Shown piece by piece: positions 1 to 9,265 of a DNA stretch of 33,642 nucleotides. The notes under the pieces were generated by a model. It searched no databases, was not told where the DNA came from, and saw only the letters and a program-made list of their open reading frames with translations. Numbering within the stretch: the stretch's first letter is position 1; each line of letters opens with the position of its first letter. The position numbers and the translations under genes are program-made. The stretch is from NCBI GenBank assembly GCA_947625615.1, contig CANQPB010000024.1, forward strand, positions 1 to 33,642. The letters are read 5' to 3'. The DNA is from an uncultured Clostridia bacterium (lineage in GTDB: Bacteria > Bacillota > Clostridia > Oscillospirales > Ruminococcaceae).

Positions 1-64
1 ACTTTATTCGCACACTGTAAGTATAATTTATATAATTTTATACTATTTGTAAATAGAAGATGGC

Positions 65-95
65 AAAAAAATCCCCACCGCTTAAGCGATGGGGA
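65..95 (-). terminator. Intrinsic terminator of the ribosomal operon
   Basis: Read on the minus strand, a 24-nt sequence folds as a 10- to 12-bp stem with one G-U pair (arms around a TTAA centre), directly followed by seven T. It lies 16 nt after the rplQ stop codon and ends the S10-spc-alpha transcript. The remaining bases 1-64 are AT-rich with a small inverted repeat at 43-56 and show no gene. Confidence 0.9.
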
Positions 96-110
96 AATTC
101 GAGTTAAAAC

Positions 111-452
111 TCAAACCAGCTCGATGATAGCCATTTCGGCGGCGTCTCCGCGCCTCGGGCCAATCTTTACGATTCTGGTGTAGCCGCCGTTGCGGTCGGC
201 ATATTTCGGTGCTATCTCGTCGGAAAGCTTCTTTGCGACGCCCTCCTTGGTGACATAAGCAAAAATCTGACGCTTTGAATGAAGATCGCCCGCTTTGGCG
301 AGAGTGATCATCTTTTCTGCCATTGCAGAAACCTCTTTCGCTCTCGTAACGGTGGTCTCAATTCTGCCGTTTTCAAAAAGGAAGGTAACCATTGCGCGAA
401 GCATCGCCCTGCGCTGGTCGGTAGTCCTGCCCAGTTTTCTTGAACCGGCCAT
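111..452 (-). CDS. rplQ: 50S ribosomal protein L17
   Basis: This encodes 113 residues, the usual bacterial L17 length. It is a large-subunit protein near the peptide exit tunnel. The N-terminal [18 protein letters not shown] block and the internal [18 protein letters not shown] region are typical of the family. It starts at an ATG preceded by AAGGAG, 21 nt after rpoA, and is the last gene of the operon, as usual in Firmicutes. A strong terminator follows. Confidence 0.97.
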   Translation of the reverse strand: MAGSRKLGRTTDQRRAMLRAMVTFLFENGRIETTVTRAKEVSAMAEKMITLAKAGDLHSKRQIFAYVTKEGVAKKLSDEIAPKYADRNGGYTRIVKIGPRRGDAAEMAIIELV

Positions 453-473
453 TTAATATCAACTCCTTACTTT

Positions 474-1430
474 TTAATCCTCTTCCGAGCTCATCTCATA
501 GCCAAGGGAGCGAAGCTTCTCCTTGACCTCGTCGAATGATTTCTTACCGAGGTTGCGGACTTTCATCATCTCTTCCTCGGACTTTTCAAGCAGATCGTTG
601 ACAGTGTTTATTCCAGCCCTCTTTAGGCAGTTGAACGACCTAACCGACAAGTCAAGTTCCTCAATGGTCATCTCAAGAACTTTTTCCTTAGACTTGTTGT
701 CCTTTTCCGCAAGAATCTTATCCACACCGGTATCTTCGGAAAGATTGACAAACAGGTTAAGATGCTCGTTGAGGAGTTTGGCTGCCATTGAAACGGCTTC
801 CTTGGCGGAGATAACTCCGTCCGTCCACACCTCAAGCGTAAGCTTGTCGAAATCGGTTATCTGGCCGACACGGGTGTTCTCGACGGTGTAATTCACCTTG
901 AGCACCGGTGTATAAATGCTGTCAACCGCAATTACGCCTATAGGAGCGTTGGTCATGAGCGACTTGTTCTTTTCGGCGGAAACATATCCGCGGCCGCGAT
1001 CCAAAACTATCTCCATATAAAGCTTTGCGTCTGCGTCAAGGGTGGCTATGTGCATGCTGGGCACCAAAATCTCAACCTCAGAATCGGTCTTGATGTCGCC
1101 CGCAGTCACTTCGCATTCGCCCTCGGCCTCGATATATACCGTTTTAGGGCCGTCGCAGAAAAGCTTGGCGGTAAGCCCCTTTAAGTTAAGGACTATCTCG
1201 CTGACGTCTTCCTTGACGCCGGGAACGGTGGATAATTCATGGTGTACGCCGTCAATTTTGATAGAGGTGACGGCAACGCCGGGGAGAGATGAAAGCAATA
1301 CACGCCTCAGACTGTTGCCGATAGTAGTACCGTATCCTCTCTCAAGGGGCTCCAGAACAAACTTGCCGTATGTTCCGTTGCTTTTAAGCTCGACTACTTC
1401 TATGTCGGGCTTTTCAATTTTTTCAAGCAT
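474..1430 (-). CDS. rpoA: DNA-directed RNA polymerase subunit alpha
   Basis: The alpha subunit scaffolds RNA polymerase assembly through its N-terminal domain (about residues 1-230) and contacts UP elements and activators through its C-terminal helix-hairpin-helix domain (about 245-312, with the [16 protein letters not shown] motif). The [23 protein letters not shown] dimerisation region is clear. I chose the ATG at 1430 (318 residues) over a TTG two codons upstream because a GGAGG lies 7 nt before it. The 163-nt gap to rpsD is long for this operon and contains a hairpin. Confidence 0.97.
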   Translation of the reverse strand: MLEKIEKPDIEVVELKSNGTYGKFVLEPLERGYGTTIGNSLRRVLLSSLPGVAVTSIKIDGVHHELSTVPGVKEDVSEIVLNLKGLTAKLFCDGPKTVYIEAEGECEVTAGDIKTDSEVEILVPSMHIATLDADAKLYMEIVLDRGRGYVSAEKNKSLMTNAPIGVIAVDSIYTPVLKVNYTVENTRVGQITDFDKLTLEVWTDGVISAKEAVSMAAKLLNEHLNLFVNLSEDTGVDKILAEKDNKSKEKVLEMTIEELDLSVRSFNCLKRAGINTVNDLLEKSEEEMMKVRNLGKKSFDEVKEKLRSLGYEMSSEED

Positions 1431-1533
1431 TTGCAAGCCTCCATTTCTTTAGCGGCAGCCTTGTTTTCAAGATATTTTACCACACCCGGAATGTCGCAAA
1501 ATCCCGAAAACGAGGCGCTCTCCCATTTTTTGC

Positions 1534-1569
1534 GGTGTTCGGGCCCGCTTAAAATTGAGCCCGAATACC
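1534..1569 (-). promoter_or_regulatory. Hairpin in the rpsD-rpoA intergenic gap
   Basis: In the minus-strand RNA, 11-nt arms pair with one A/C mismatch, enclosing a 14-nt loop. No T-run follows, so it is not an intrinsic terminator. It may be a regulatory or processing site, since alpha-operon genes are often feedback-controlled by S4. The function is inference. An extended -10-like sequence (TGGTAAAAT) lies further downstream, before rpoA, but no convincing -35 accompanies it. Confidence 0.35.
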
Positions 1570-1593
1570 GACCCGATGAATGACAGCTCCTTA

Positions 1594-2190
1594 TTATTTG
1601 GAGTAAAGCTCGACAATAAGGTGCTCCTCAACCTCATAGTCAAGGTCTTCCTTAACGGGAAGCCTTACAACGCTTGCGGTGAGATTTTCCTTGTTGACGT
1701 CAAGCCAAGTGGGAACGAGCCTGCCGTTGGTGGCCTCGACGATCTCCTGGAACTTGACGCTCTTTTTCGAGCCGTCACGCAGCGAGATGACGTCTGAGGG
1801 CTTTACGCGGTAGGAAGGAATATCCACGCGCTTGCCGTTTACATTGAAGTGTCCGTGGGAGACAAGCTGTCTTGCCTCGCGTCTTGTCATGGAAAGACCC
1901 ATTCTGAAGACTGCGTTGTCAAGGCGCTGCTCTAACAGCGTAAGCAGGTTTGCACCCGCCTGGCCTTCCATTTTTTCGGCCTTTTCGTAGATATGCCTGA
2001 ACTGCTTTTCCTGCACTCCGTAAATAAATTTAAGCTTCTGCTTTTCCTTGAGCTGCCTCTTATAGTCGGATTCCTTTTTCCTGAAGTTGGCGTTGGAATT
2101 TCTCTTGGTTTCCTTGCCGACTCCCATGACCATGGGGCTTATGCCTAAAGACTTGCATTTTTTGAGAATAGGTTCTCTGTTTACAGCCAT
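1594..2190 (-). CDS. rpsD: 30S ribosomal protein S4
   Basis: This encodes 198 residues. S4 initiates 30S assembly by binding 16S rRNA and often represses its own operon. The S4 RNA-binding domain is visible at about 90-155 (LEQRLDNAVFRMGL, then the VSHGHFNVNG turn). The N terminus (MAVNREPILKKCKSLGI) lacks the four-cysteine zinc site of classical S4, so this is the zinc-free variant. It sits inside the alpha operon between rpsK and rpoA. The ATG is preceded by GGAGG. Confidence 0.97.
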   Translation of the reverse strand: MAVNREPILKKCKSLGISPMVMGVGKETKRNSNANFRKKESDYKRQLKEKQKLKFIYGVQEKQFRHIYEKAEKMEGQAGANLLTLLEQRLDNAVFRMGLSMTRREARQLVSHGHFNVNGKRVDIPSYRVKPSDVISLRDGSKKSVKFQEIVEATNGRLVPTWLDVNKENLTASVVRLPVKEDLDYEVEEHLIVELYSK

Positions 2191-2221
2191 TGTGTAAATT
2201 CCTCCGTTTTTAATTTAGTTA

Positions 2222-2268
2222 TCGGGTCTAAAACTGCGCACCCGACGCCGAGCAAACTTAAAACTCGG
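2222..2268 (-). promoter_or_regulatory. Two consecutive hairpins before rpsD
   Basis: The rpsK-rpsD gap contains a 5-bp stem (CCGAG/CTCGG, 2248-2268) followed, on the minus strand, by a 6-bp stem (TCGGGT/ACCCGA, 2222-2245) just upstream of the rpsD ribosome binding site. The position suits an autoregulatory S4 site, but the arms are short and no binding motif was verified. Confidence 0.35.
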
Positions 2269-2279
2269 TCTTGGCAGAA

Positions 2280-2684
2280 TTAAACTCTGCGGCGCTTTGG
2301 CGGACGGCAGCCGTTGTGAGGAATGGGGGTGACGTCCTTGATAAGGCGAACCTCAAGCTCCTCGGACTGAAGCGCTCTGATGGCGGCTTCGCGTCCCTGG
2401 CCGGGGCCGTTCACATATACCTCAACGATCTTGAGGCCGTGCTCCTTGGCGGCTCTGGCTGCGGTTTCGGCAGCGGACTGAGCGGCGAAAGGAGTGGATT
2501 TTTTAGAGCCGCGGAAGCCGAGGCCTCCGGCAGACGCCCACGAAATCGCGTTGCCCTGCATATCGGTGATGGTAACGATGGTGTTGTTGAACGAGGACTG
2601 GATATGAACCTGTCCCTGTTCGATGTTCTTTCTCTCTCTGCGGCGGCGAACGACCGTCTTCTTAGCGGATTTCTGCTGAGCCAT
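2280..2684 (-). CDS. rpsK: 30S ribosomal protein S11
   Basis: This encodes 134 residues, normal for S11, a platform protein of the 30S subunit that contacts mRNA near the E site. The family signature is seen as [18 protein letters not shown]-like (here [18 protein letters not shown]), as are the [13 protein letters not shown] stretch and the C-terminal [16 protein letters not shown] tail. It starts at ATG with an AGGAGG site and lies 16 nt after rpsM. Confidence 0.97.
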   Translation of the reverse strand: MAQQKSAKKTVVRRRRERKNIEQGQVHIQSSFNNTIVTITDMQGNAISWASAGGLGFRGSKKSTPFAAQSAAETAARAAKEHGLKIVEVYVNGPGQGREAAIRALQSEELEVRLIKDVTPIPHNGCRPPKRRRV

Positions 2685-2700
2685 GGTTTATATCCCTCCT

Positions 2701-3069
2701 TTACTTCTTCTTGTTGGCAATAGTCTTTGCCGGGCCCTTGCGGGTTCTTGCGTTGGTCTTGGTTCTCTGGCCTCTTACGGGCAGACCTCTGCGGTGACGC
2801 GTTCCGCGATAGCAGCCGACTTCGATAAGACGCTTGATGTTAAGCTGAACCTCACGTCTCTTATCGCCCTCAACAATAAGATGATGGTCGATATATTCAC
2901 GAAGCTTGGAAACGTCCTCTTCGGACATGTCCTTGACCCTGACGTCGGGATCGACGCCGGTCTCTTTGCATATCTTGGTCGCGGTCGGCTGGCCGATACC
3001 GTAAATATAGGTCAGAGCGACTTCAATTCTTTTATCTCTTGGCAGGTCAATACTTGCTATACGAGCCAT
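2701..3069 (-). CDS. rpsM: 30S ribosomal protein S13
   Basis: This encodes 122 residues. S13 sits in the 30S head and contacts the P-site tRNA and 50S subunit. The N-terminal [21 protein letters not shown] is diagnostic, as are the [20 protein letters not shown] motif and the basic C-terminal tail. It follows rpmJ closely and precedes rpsK, the standard Firmicute order. Confidence 0.97.
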   Translation of the reverse strand: MARIASIDLPRDKRIEVALTYIYGIGQPTATKICKETGVDPDVRVKDMSEEDVSKLREYIDHHLIVEGDKRREVQLNIKRLIEVGCYRGTRHRRGLPVRGQRTKTNARTRKGPAKTIANKKK

Positions 3070-3094
3070 GCTTTAATGCACCTCCATCAGATTT

Positions 3095-3283
<189 letters not shown>

Positions 3284-3502
3284 TCACTTTGTGCGCCAGG
3301 TTATCCTTCCCTTTGTCAGATCATAGGGTGACATCTCGACCTTGACGTTATCGCCGGGGACTATGCGGATATAATTTGTCCTGAGCTTCCCGGAGATGTG
3401 GGCGAGAATCCTGTGGCCGTTGGCCAGCTCTACCTGAAACATTGTGTTGGGCAGTGCTTCCACTACGGTGCCTTCAAGTTCGATTACATCTTCTTTTGAC
3501 AT
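3284..3502 (-). CDS. infA: Translation initiation factor IF-1
   Basis: This encodes 72 residues, the canonical IF-1 length. IF-1 occupies the 30S A site during initiation. It is a single S1/OB-fold domain with the family motifs [34 protein letters not shown] and the ending [12 protein letters not shown]. It follows the KOW-domain gene by 14 nt and precedes rpmJ. Confidence 0.97.
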   Translation of the reverse strand: MSKEDVIELEGTVVEALPNTMFQVELANGHRILAHISGKLRTNYIRIVPGDNVKVEMSPYDLTKGRITWRTK

Positions 3503-3516
3503 ATTAATCTCTCCAT

Positions 3517-3783
3517 TTAATCTTGGTCGGGATCGTCTCGGCCGTTTCGGGTTAAAAACGCCGAGAGCTGTTTGCGCAGCTGTTTATCTGTCATGCCGGA
3601 TATCTCGAGCACCGCGCCGGTCGGTGAAATGTGTTTGACGTTTTTTCGCTTCGGGGCCTGCATCTTGTGATGCTTGCCGTCCGACACCAAAACGCAGCGG
3701 TCAGAAACTTCCAATGCAACGTAATGGCAGTCTCTGTCGCGGCCGGCGAGGCTTTTGACAACCGAGCCTTTGACAACCTTCAT
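3517..3783 (-). CDS. KOW-domain RNA-binding protein (L14e-like)
   Basis: This 88-residue basic protein begins with a KOW-like motif ([20 protein letters not shown]) and later carries [15 protein letters not shown]. It resembles the L14e/KOW proteins found between map and infA in many Firmicutes, probably an RNA- or ribosome-associated factor of unproven role. I chose the ATG at 3783, preceded by GGAGGG, instead of an in-frame TTG upstream that would overlap map. The assignment to the family is good; the function is inference. Confidence 0.85.
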   Translation of the reverse strand: MKVVKGSVVKSLAGRDRDCHYVALEVSDRCVLVSDGKHHKMQAPKRKNVKHISPTGAVLEISGMTDKQLRKQLSAFLTRNGRDDPDQD

Positions 3784-3796
3784 AAACGGCCCTCCG

Positions 3797-4552
3797 TTAC
3801 TGTTCGGCAAGCGTTAGTATCTGCGCGCCCGACGGGGTGATGGCTATTGTGTGCTCAAAATGGGCCGAAAGCCTGCCGTCAAGCGTTTTTACCGTCCACT
3901 TATCCGGAAGAACCTTTACCTTTTCGGTGCCCGCGTTTATCATCGGCTCAATGGCTATAACCATTCCCGCGACAAGCCGCGGCCCATGGCCCGCCCTGCC
4001 GAAATTGGGCACCTCGGGATCCTCGTGAAGATCTCTCCCCACGCCGTGTCCGACATACTGCCTGACGACGGAATATCCCCTTGATTCGTTATACTTCTGA
4101 ATTGCCGCGGAAATATCGCCTATCCTTATTCCCGGCCTTGCCATGGCGATGGCCTCCATAAGGCTCTCCTCTGTCGAGCGCATAAGCGCGGCGGCCTCTT
4201 CGGAAATTTCGCCTACCGCAAAGGTGCGGGCGGAATCGCCGTGGTAGCCGTCGATGTACGCGCCGACGTCTACCGAAACTATATCGCCGTTTCTTATGTG
4301 TTCGGTCTTGGAGGGAATGCCGTGGATAACGGTGTCGTTCACCGAAATGCAGGCGCTTGCGGGAAAACCGCCGTAGCCTAAGAAGGAGGGCTTTGCGCCG
4401 TGGGAGACGATATAATCGTGAATGACCCTGTCGAGATCGTAGGTGGTCATACCGTCGTGTATGGCGGCGCCGGCAGCTTTAAGGGCGCCGCCGGTGATAA
4501 GCCCCGCCTTTCTCATTTTCAGAAGTTCGTTCGATGTCTTTACGGTTATCAT
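3797..4552 (-). CDS. map: Methionine aminopeptidase, type I
   Basis: This encodes 251 residues. It removes the initiator methionine from nascent proteins in the cytosol using a dinuclear metal centre. The five metal ligands of the pita-bread fold are present: Asp95, Asp106, His169, Glu202 and Glu233, and the substrate-contacting His77 lies in NDTVIHGIP. I chose the ATG at 4552, one base after the adk stop; a longer reading frame start lies inside adk. There is no N-terminal zinc-finger extension. Confidence 0.97.
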   Translation of the reverse strand: MITVKTSNELLKMRKAGLITGGALKAAGAAIHDGMTTYDLDRVIHDYIVSHGAKPSFLGYGGFPASACISVNDTVIHGIPSKTEHIRNGDIVSVDVGAYIDGYHGDSARTFAVGEISEEAAALMRSTEESLMEAIAMARPGIRIGDISAAIQKYNESRGYSVVRQYVGHGVGRDLHEDPEVPNFGRAGHGPRLVAGMVIAIEPMINAGTEKVKVLPDKWTVKTLDGRLSAHFEHTIAITPSGAQILTLAEQ

Positions 4553-4553
4553 T

Positions 4554-5186
4554 TTATTCGTTGATTGCGGCAAGAGTCAGACGGCTTGTTTCCGCAACCT
4601 CCTCCTGTCCGATAACCGTTCTGAGCTTTCCGCGCGCCGAATAGAAGTCCTTTAAGGGCGCGGTCTTCTCGTGGTAGACCTTAAGCCTTTCAAGAACGGT
4701 GGCGGGCTCGTCGTCCTTGCGGATAACCACCCTGCCGCCGCAGGCGTCGCAAACGCCCTCGACCTTGGTGGGCTTATAGTCTACATGATAGGAGTTTCCG
4801 CAGGATTCGCAGACTCTGCGTCCGCCGAGGCGTGCGGCTATCTTTTCGTCTGGAACGAAAATTTCGATCACCCTGTCGATCTCGACTCCCATTCTCTCAA
4901 GCGCTTCGGCCTGGGGAACGGTTCTCGGGAAGCCGTCAAGGATAAATCCGTCCTTGCAGTCGGACTCGGAAATTCTGTCCTTGAGAATTCCGATGACAAC
5001 ATCGTCGGGGACGAGTTCGCCGGCGTCCATGTATTTTTTGGCGGCAAGGCCGCTTTCGGTGCCGTTTTTGACAGCCTCGCGAAGCATGTTGCCGGTGGAT
5101 ATCGCGGGGATACCCTTTGCGGCGCAAATTACCTCGGCCTGGGTGCCTTTTCCGGCGCCGGGGGCGCCAAGTAAAATCAAATTCAT
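4554..5186 (-). CDS. adk: Adenylate kinase, zinc-lid type
   Basis: This encodes 210 residues. It interconverts ATP + AMP and two ADP, maintaining the adenylate balance. The P-loop GAPGAGKGT is at residues 7-15, the AMP-binding region TGNMLR at 31-36 and DGFPRT at 84-89. The lid carries Cys126, Cys129, Cys146 and Cys149, a structural zinc site typical of Gram-positive enzymes. It lies between secY and map, as in most Firmicutes. Confidence 0.97.
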   Translation of the reverse strand: MNLILLGAPGAGKGTQAEVICAAKGIPAISTGNMLREAVKNGTESGLAAKKYMDAGELVPDDVVIGILKDRISESDCKDGFILDGFPRTVPQAEALERMGVEIDRVIEIFVPDEKIAARLGGRRVCESCGNSYHVDYKPTKVEGVCDACGGRVVIRKDDEPATVLERLKVYHEKTAPLKDFYSARGKLRTVIGQEEVAETSRLTLAAINE

Positions 5187-5225
5187 GCAGTTAGCTCCTT
5201 TCCAAAACAGGTTTTTTGCCGTAAA

Positions 5226-6521
5226 TTATTCAAGGAAGCCCTTGTGGTGACGCATCATCAGCAGGGATTCAAGCTGTCTTACGGTCTCAAGCGCGACGGA
5301 AACAACGATGAGGATAGAGGTGCCGCCGAGGGCCAGAGAGCCTACGTTTGTGACCTGCGCGAAGATTATCGGGAAGAGGGCGACGATTCCTAAGAAGAGC
5401 GCGCCGACAAGGATAAGCTTCGAGAGGATCCTTGTGATGTAGTCTGAGGTGGGCTTGCCGGGACGTATGCCGGGAACCGCGCCGTTGTTCTGTCTTAAAT
5501 TGTTGGCAATCTCGACAGGGTTATACTGCATCGTAACGTAGAAGTAGCTGAACAGAATGATGAGTATGAAATAAAGGGTTGCGTAGAACGGGTGGGTGGT
5601 GCTGAACAGCCTCATGAAGCCGTACCAGAAGGTGCCCGCCTCCGGCTCGCCGGTGAACATCTCTATCGTCTGAGGGATAGACATGAACGACATTGCGAAG
5701 ATGATGGGCAGAACGCCCGCCATGGCTATCTTTATGGGAAGATAGGTGGACTGGCCGCCGTACATCTTTCTGCCGACTACGCGCTTTGCGTACTGAATGG
5801 GTATCCTGCGCTCGGCGTTATCCATGAAGACTATGAAAGCGATCATGAGAATGAAGATTACGATGATAATCGGTATGAGCGCAATGTAGAAGGCCGAACC
5901 GGTGTCGGCAAGCTGGGCAAACGTGGCGCCGAAGGATTCCGGCAGGTTTGCGACGATACCGGCGAAGAGGAGCATTGAGATGCCGTTGCCGATTCCGTGC
6001 TTGTCGATCTGCGCGCCGAGCCAGATAACCAGCATGGCGCCGGCGGTGAAGCAGCCTATGATTACTATCTCCGCAAGAACCTTAGAGAAGCCTTCGGTAT
6101 AGGTGAGGGCGCCGGAATTCTTGAGGGTGAGGTAATACGCCCACGACTGGAACAGCGAAATGCCGAGGGTGGTATACTTTGTGATCTTATCAAGCTTCAC
6201 GCGGCCGGTCTCGCCCTCCTTGGCCAAACGCTCAAGGGCGGGGATTGCGAAGGTGAGAAGCTGGATAATGATCTGCGCGTTGATGTAAGGGGAGATTGAG
6301 AGGCACATCAGCGTCGCGCGGGAGAAGGTGCCGCCCGAAAGGACGTTGAGGTAGCTGAAGATGTTTCCGCTGTCGCCTATCATATCGCCGATAGCCGAAG
6401 CGTCAAGGAACGGGACGGGGATATATCCGCCCAGTCTGTAGATGACAACGATAAAGAGAGTAAAGAGTATCTTTTTGCGGATATCGATTACTTTCCATGC
6501 ATTTTTTAAAGTTTGGAACAC
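5226..6521 (-). CDS. secY: Preprotein translocase subunit SecY
   Basis: This encodes 431 residues with about ten hydrophobic membrane segments. SecY forms the protein-conducting channel in the cytoplasmic membrane with SecE and SecG. Signature stretches include the N-terminal FIVVIYRLGGYIPVPFLD region, the plug-region serines (GGTFSRATL) and QYNPVEIANNLRQNNGAVPGIRPG-like text (cytosolic loop). The start is a GTG one base after the rplO stop; no ATG is better placed. A purine-rich GAGGTGG inside the rplO end serves as ribosome binding site. Confidence 0.96.
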   Translation of the reverse strand: MFQTLKNAWKVIDIRKKILFTLFIVVIYRLGGYIPVPFLDASAIGDMIGDSGNIFSYLNVLSGGTFSRATLMCLSISPYINAQIIIQLLTFAIPALERLAKEGETGRVKLDKITKYTTLGISLFQSWAYYLTLKNSGALTYTEGFSKVLAEIVIIGCFTAGAMLVIWLGAQIDKHGIGNGISMLLFAGIVANLPESFGATFAQLADTGSAFYIALIPIIIVIFILMIAFIVFMDNAERRIPIQYAKRVVGRKMYGGQSTYLPIKIAMAGVLPIIFAMSFMSIPQTIEMFTGEPEAGTFWYGFMRLFSTTHPFYATLYFILIILFSYFYVTMQYNPVEIANNLRQNNGAVPGIRPGKPTSDYITRILSKLILVGALFLGIVALFPIIFAQVTNVGSLALGGTSILIVVSVALETVRQLESLLMMRHHKGFLE

Positions 6522-6522
6522 C

Positions 6523-6963
6523 TTAGACCACCTCTGCCTCTCCGCCCGCCTTTTCTATCTTCTCCTTAGCAGAGCCTGAGAAGGCAGCAGCCTTGACGGT
6601 GAGTTTTTTGGTCAGCTCTCCGTTACCGAGAACCTTAACGCCGTCATTCTCCTTTTTAATTATGCCGGCGGCCTTTAAAAGCTCGGCGTCCACCACGGTG
6701 CCGTCGACGAACTTTTCGAGATCGCTGACGTTAACGGTGGTATAATCAGTTGCAAAGATGTTTGTGAAGCCCCTCTTCGGGATTCTTCTTGCAAGTCTTG
6801 TCTGTCCGCCTTCAAAGCCCGGCCTTACGCCGCCGCCCGAACGGGCGTTCTGGCCTTTATGGCCCTTGCCGGCGGTCTTGCCCCAGCCTGAGCCGTGGCC
6901 TCTGCCGATCCTGCGGGCTTCGCGGTTTGTACCCGGAGCGGGAGCCAAATCTTGAAGTTTCAT
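6523..6963 (-). CDS. rplO: 50S ribosomal protein L15
   Basis: This encodes 146 residues, the standard length. L15 binds 23S rRNA and is needed for late 50S assembly. The N-terminal half is the glycine- and basic-rich extension ([20 protein letters not shown], then [11 protein letters not shown]), followed by a globular C-terminal domain. It starts at ATG after AAGGAGGTG and is followed immediately by secY. Confidence 0.96.
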   Translation of the reverse strand: MKLQDLAPAPGTNREARRIGRGHGSGWGKTAGKGHKGQNARSGGGVRPGFEGGQTRLARRIPKRGFTNIFATDYTTVNVSDLEKFVDGTVVDAELLKAAGIIKKENDGVKVLGNGELTKKLTVKAAAFSGSAKEKIEKAGGEAEVV

Positions 6964-6982
6964 TTTGCTACACCTCCTTATT

Positions 6983-7159
6983 TTATTCTTCGGTAACTTT
7001 GATCAGGTGTATGATCTTCTGGATTTTACCTTTGGTCTGAGGGTTGTCGGGCTGAACGGTGACGTCCCCTATTTTGCGGAGACCCAGCGCGCCGGCCGTA
7101 GCGATCTGTTCCTTAAGCCTGCCGTTGAGGCTTTTTACAAGTTCGATTTTTATCGCCAT
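6983..7159 (-). CDS. rpmD: 50S ribosomal protein L30
   Basis: This 58-codon gene starts [20 protein letters not shown] and ends HLIKVTEE. L30 is a small alpha/beta protein of the 50S subunit. The ATG overlaps the rpsE stop codon by one base (TAATG), so the two are translationally coupled. It lies between rpsE and rplO, as in the usual spc order. Confidence 0.95.
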   Translation of the reverse strand: MAIKIELVKSLNGRLKEQIATAGALGLRKIGDVTVQPDNPQTKGKIQKIIHLIKVTEE

Positions 7160-7680
7160 TACTGCTCTCCTCCTTCAGCCTTCCCGAAAATCTCCTTTAC
7201 GGTCTTGCCTCTCTTGGCGGCCACTTCGTCGGCCGACTTAAGCGACTGAAGTCCGTTGAAGGTAGCTCTGACGACATTGCAGGGATTGTTCGAGCGAAGC
7301 GACTTCGTTCTGATATCCTTTATGCCGGCAGCTTCGATGACCGCGCGAACAGGGCCTCCCGCGATAACTCCGGTACCTGCGGCGGCGGGTCTTAAAAGAA
7401 CTCTGCCTGCGCCGTAAACGCCGACTATCTCGTGGGGAATGGTTGTGCCCTTGAGCGGGATTTTTATAAGGTTTTTCTTAGCGTCCTCAATTCCCTTGCG
7501 AATGGCGTCGGGAACTTCGCTTGATTTGCCTATTCCGAAGCCGACAATTCCGTTGCCGTCGCCGACGACCATAAGCGCGGAGAATTTCATGATGCGTCCG
7601 CCCTTGACGGTTTTGGAAACGCGATTAATTGCAACCGGCTTCTCGACAAGCTCTAATTTTGAAGCGTCAATTATAGCCAA
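7159..7680 (-). CDS. rpsE: 30S ribosomal protein S5
   Basis: This encodes 173 residues. S5 takes part in decoding fidelity and mRNA unwinding at the entry channel. The double-stranded RNA-binding-like N-terminal domain has [20 protein letters not shown], and the C-terminal domain carries [19 protein letters not shown]. It has a good AGGAGG site and overlaps rpmD by one base at its stop. Confidence 0.96.
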   Translation of the reverse strand: MAIIDASKLELVEKPVAINRVSKTVKGGRIMKFSALMVVGDGNGIVGFGIGKSSEVPDAIRKGIEDAKKNLIKIPLKGTTIPHEIVGVYGAGRVLLRPAAAGTGVIAGGPVRAVIEAAGIKDIRTKSLRSNNPCNVVRATFNGLQSLKSADEVAAKRGKTVKEIFGKAEGGEQ

Positions 7681-7697
7681 AATGATTTACCTCCTTT

Positions 7698-8057
7698 TCA
7701 GAACTTCAGGCCGCCCTCGCGGGCGCCGTCTGCCAAAGCCGCAACACGGCCGTGATAAACATAGCCGCCTCTGTCGAAGACTACTTCTTCAATACCCTTG
7801 TCGCGGCAGAGCTTTGCAATCATTTCGCCGACCTTCTTGGCGCCCTCAACATTCGAGCCGCTGCCCTCAAAGCCCTTAGACAGGCTTGAAGCGGCGCAAA
7901 GGGTGGTGCCGGTGGCGTCGTCTATAACCTGAGCATAAATATGCTTTGCCGAGCGGAACACGTTAAGGCGGGGGCATTCGGCCGTCCCGCTTATTTTTGA
8001 GCGGACACGAAGATGCCTGTGAGCTCTTGCCTTGGCTCTGTCAATTATTTTTACCAT
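7698..8057 (-). CDS. rplR: 50S ribosomal protein L18
   Basis: This encodes 119 residues. L18 binds 5S rRNA and helps place it in the central protuberance. The family features are the basic N terminus ([21 protein letters not shown]), [15 protein letters not shown], and the C-terminal [26 protein letters not shown]. It lies 17 nt before rpsE. Confidence 0.96.
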   Translation of the reverse strand: MVKIIDRAKARAHRHLRVRSKISGTAECPRLNVFRSAKHIYAQVIDDATGTTLCAASSLSKGFEGSGSNVEGAKKVGEMIAKLCRDKGIEEVVFDRGGYVYHGRVAALADGAREGGLKF

Positions 8058-8078
8058 AGCTTAAACTCTCCTTAATAA

Positions 8079-8630
8079 TTACTTCTTGCCGCCCTTGCCG
8101 GCCTTACCGGCCTTGCGGACGATGACCTCGCCGTCATAGCGGATACCCTTGCCCTTGTAAGGCTCGGGCGGGCGCTTTGCGCGGACTTCGCAGGCAAACT
8201 GACCTACCTCCTGCTTGTCAATTCCCTTTACGACTATCTGGTTGGGCTGCGGAACCTCAAGCTTGATGCTGTCGGTCTCGCTTACCGTAACCTGGTGGGA
8301 ATATCCGAGGTTTAAGATGACGTCCTTGCCCTGCTTTGCGGCTCTGTAACCGGTGCCTTCTATGATAAGCAGCTTCTGATAGCCGTTTACCACTCCCTCG
8401 ACCATGTTGTGGACAAGGGTTCTTGTGAGGCCGTGGAGCGATTTCGAAAGCTGCTCGTCGTCGGGACGCGCCACCTTGATCTCGCCGTTCTCAACCGCAA
8501 TTGTTAGGGTAGGATTGAATGTTTTTGTTAAAGTGCCCTTAGGCCCCTTGACGGTAACTACGTTGCCGTCGGCTACGGTGACTTCTACGCCTGCGGGGAC
8601 AGTTATGGGCTTAAGTCCAATTCTTGACAT
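8079..8630 (-). CDS. rplF: 50S ribosomal protein L6
   Basis: This encodes 183 residues made of two related domains, the normal L6 design near the factor-binding site of the 50S subunit. [17 protein letters not shown] at the start and [19 protein letters not shown] near the end are diagnostic. The last residues ([11 protein letters not shown]) form a short Gly/Lys tail. It lies between rpsH and rplR. Confidence 0.97.
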   Translation of the reverse strand: MSRIGLKPITVPAGVEVTVADGNVVTVKGPKGTLTKTFNPTLTIAVENGEIKVARPDDEQLSKSLHGLTRTLVHNMVEGVVNGYQKLLIIEGTGYRAAKQGKDVILNLGYSHQVTVSETDSIKLEVPQPNQIVVKGIDKQEVGQFACEVRAKRPPEPYKGKGIRYDGEVIVRKAGKAGKGGKK

Positions 8631-8640
8631 AACTTCCTCC

Positions 8641-9039
8641 TTACCAGACGAATGCCAAAATCTCGCCGCCGACCCCGAGCTCGCGCGCCTTTTTATCGGT
8701 GACGATGCCCTTAGAGGTGGACACTATCGCGACGCCGAGGCCCTTCATGACCTTGGGCATATCCTCGCAAGAGGAATAGATTCTCAGGCCGGGCTTTGAA
8801 ACCCTTCTGAGACCCACGATAACGGGAGTTTTGTTCTCATCGTATTTAAGTGTGATTCTGATGATCCCCTGCTTGCCGTCCTCGACGACCTGATAACCTT
8901 TGATATAGCCCTCTTCGAGGAGGATTTCGGTTATCGCCTTTTTGACGTTAGACGCGGGAACATCAACAGTAGCATGCTTTGCCGAGCTTGCATTGCGGAT
9001 TCTTGTCAGCAAATCTGCTATCGTATCAGTAATCTGCAT
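8641..9039 (-). CDS. rpsH: 30S ribosomal protein S8
   Basis: This encodes 132 residues. S8 binds the central domain of 16S rRNA early in assembly, and in other bacteria represses the spc operon. [13 protein letters not shown] at the N terminus and [20 protein letters not shown] at the C terminus are the family signatures. Its stop is 10 nt before the rplF start. Confidence 0.97.
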   Translation of the reverse strand: MQITDTIADLLTRIRNASSAKHATVDVPASNVKKAITEILLEEGYIKGYQVVEDGKQGIIRITLKYDENKTPVIVGLRRVSKPGLRIYSSCEDMPKVMKGLGVAIVSTSKGIVTDKKARELGVGGEILAFVW

Positions 9040-9064
9040 ACTGTTTTGCCTCCTTTACTTTCGG

Positions 9065-9250
9065 TTACCAGCTGGCCTTTTTAACGCCGGGTATCTGGCC
9101 GTCGTGTGCGAGCTCTCTGAAGCAGATGCGGCAAATGCCGAACTTTCTGAGATAGGCGTGCGGGCGTCCGCAGATCTTGCACCTGTTATAAGCACGGGAC
9201 GAGAATTTAGGCTTTGCCTGCTGCTTTAAAATCATTGATTTCTTAGCCAT
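9065..9250 (-). CDS. rpsN: 30S ribosomal protein S14, zinc-binding (type Z)
   Basis: This encodes 61 residues, the short zinc form of S14, in the 30S head. The zinc ligands are Cys24, Cys27, Cys40 and Cys43 in the CKICG and CRICF motifs. The gene lies in the usual spc position between rplE and rpsH and starts with an AGGAGG site. Confidence 0.97.
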   Translation of the reverse strand: MAKKSMILKQQAKPKFSSRAYNRCKICGRPHAYLRKFGICRICFRELAHDGQIPGVKKASW

Positions 9251-9265
9251 TTTATTTCCTCCTCA

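Noticed and set aside
43-56. Small palindrome CTATTT/AAATAG
   Set aside because: Too short and AT-rich to interpret at the window edge.
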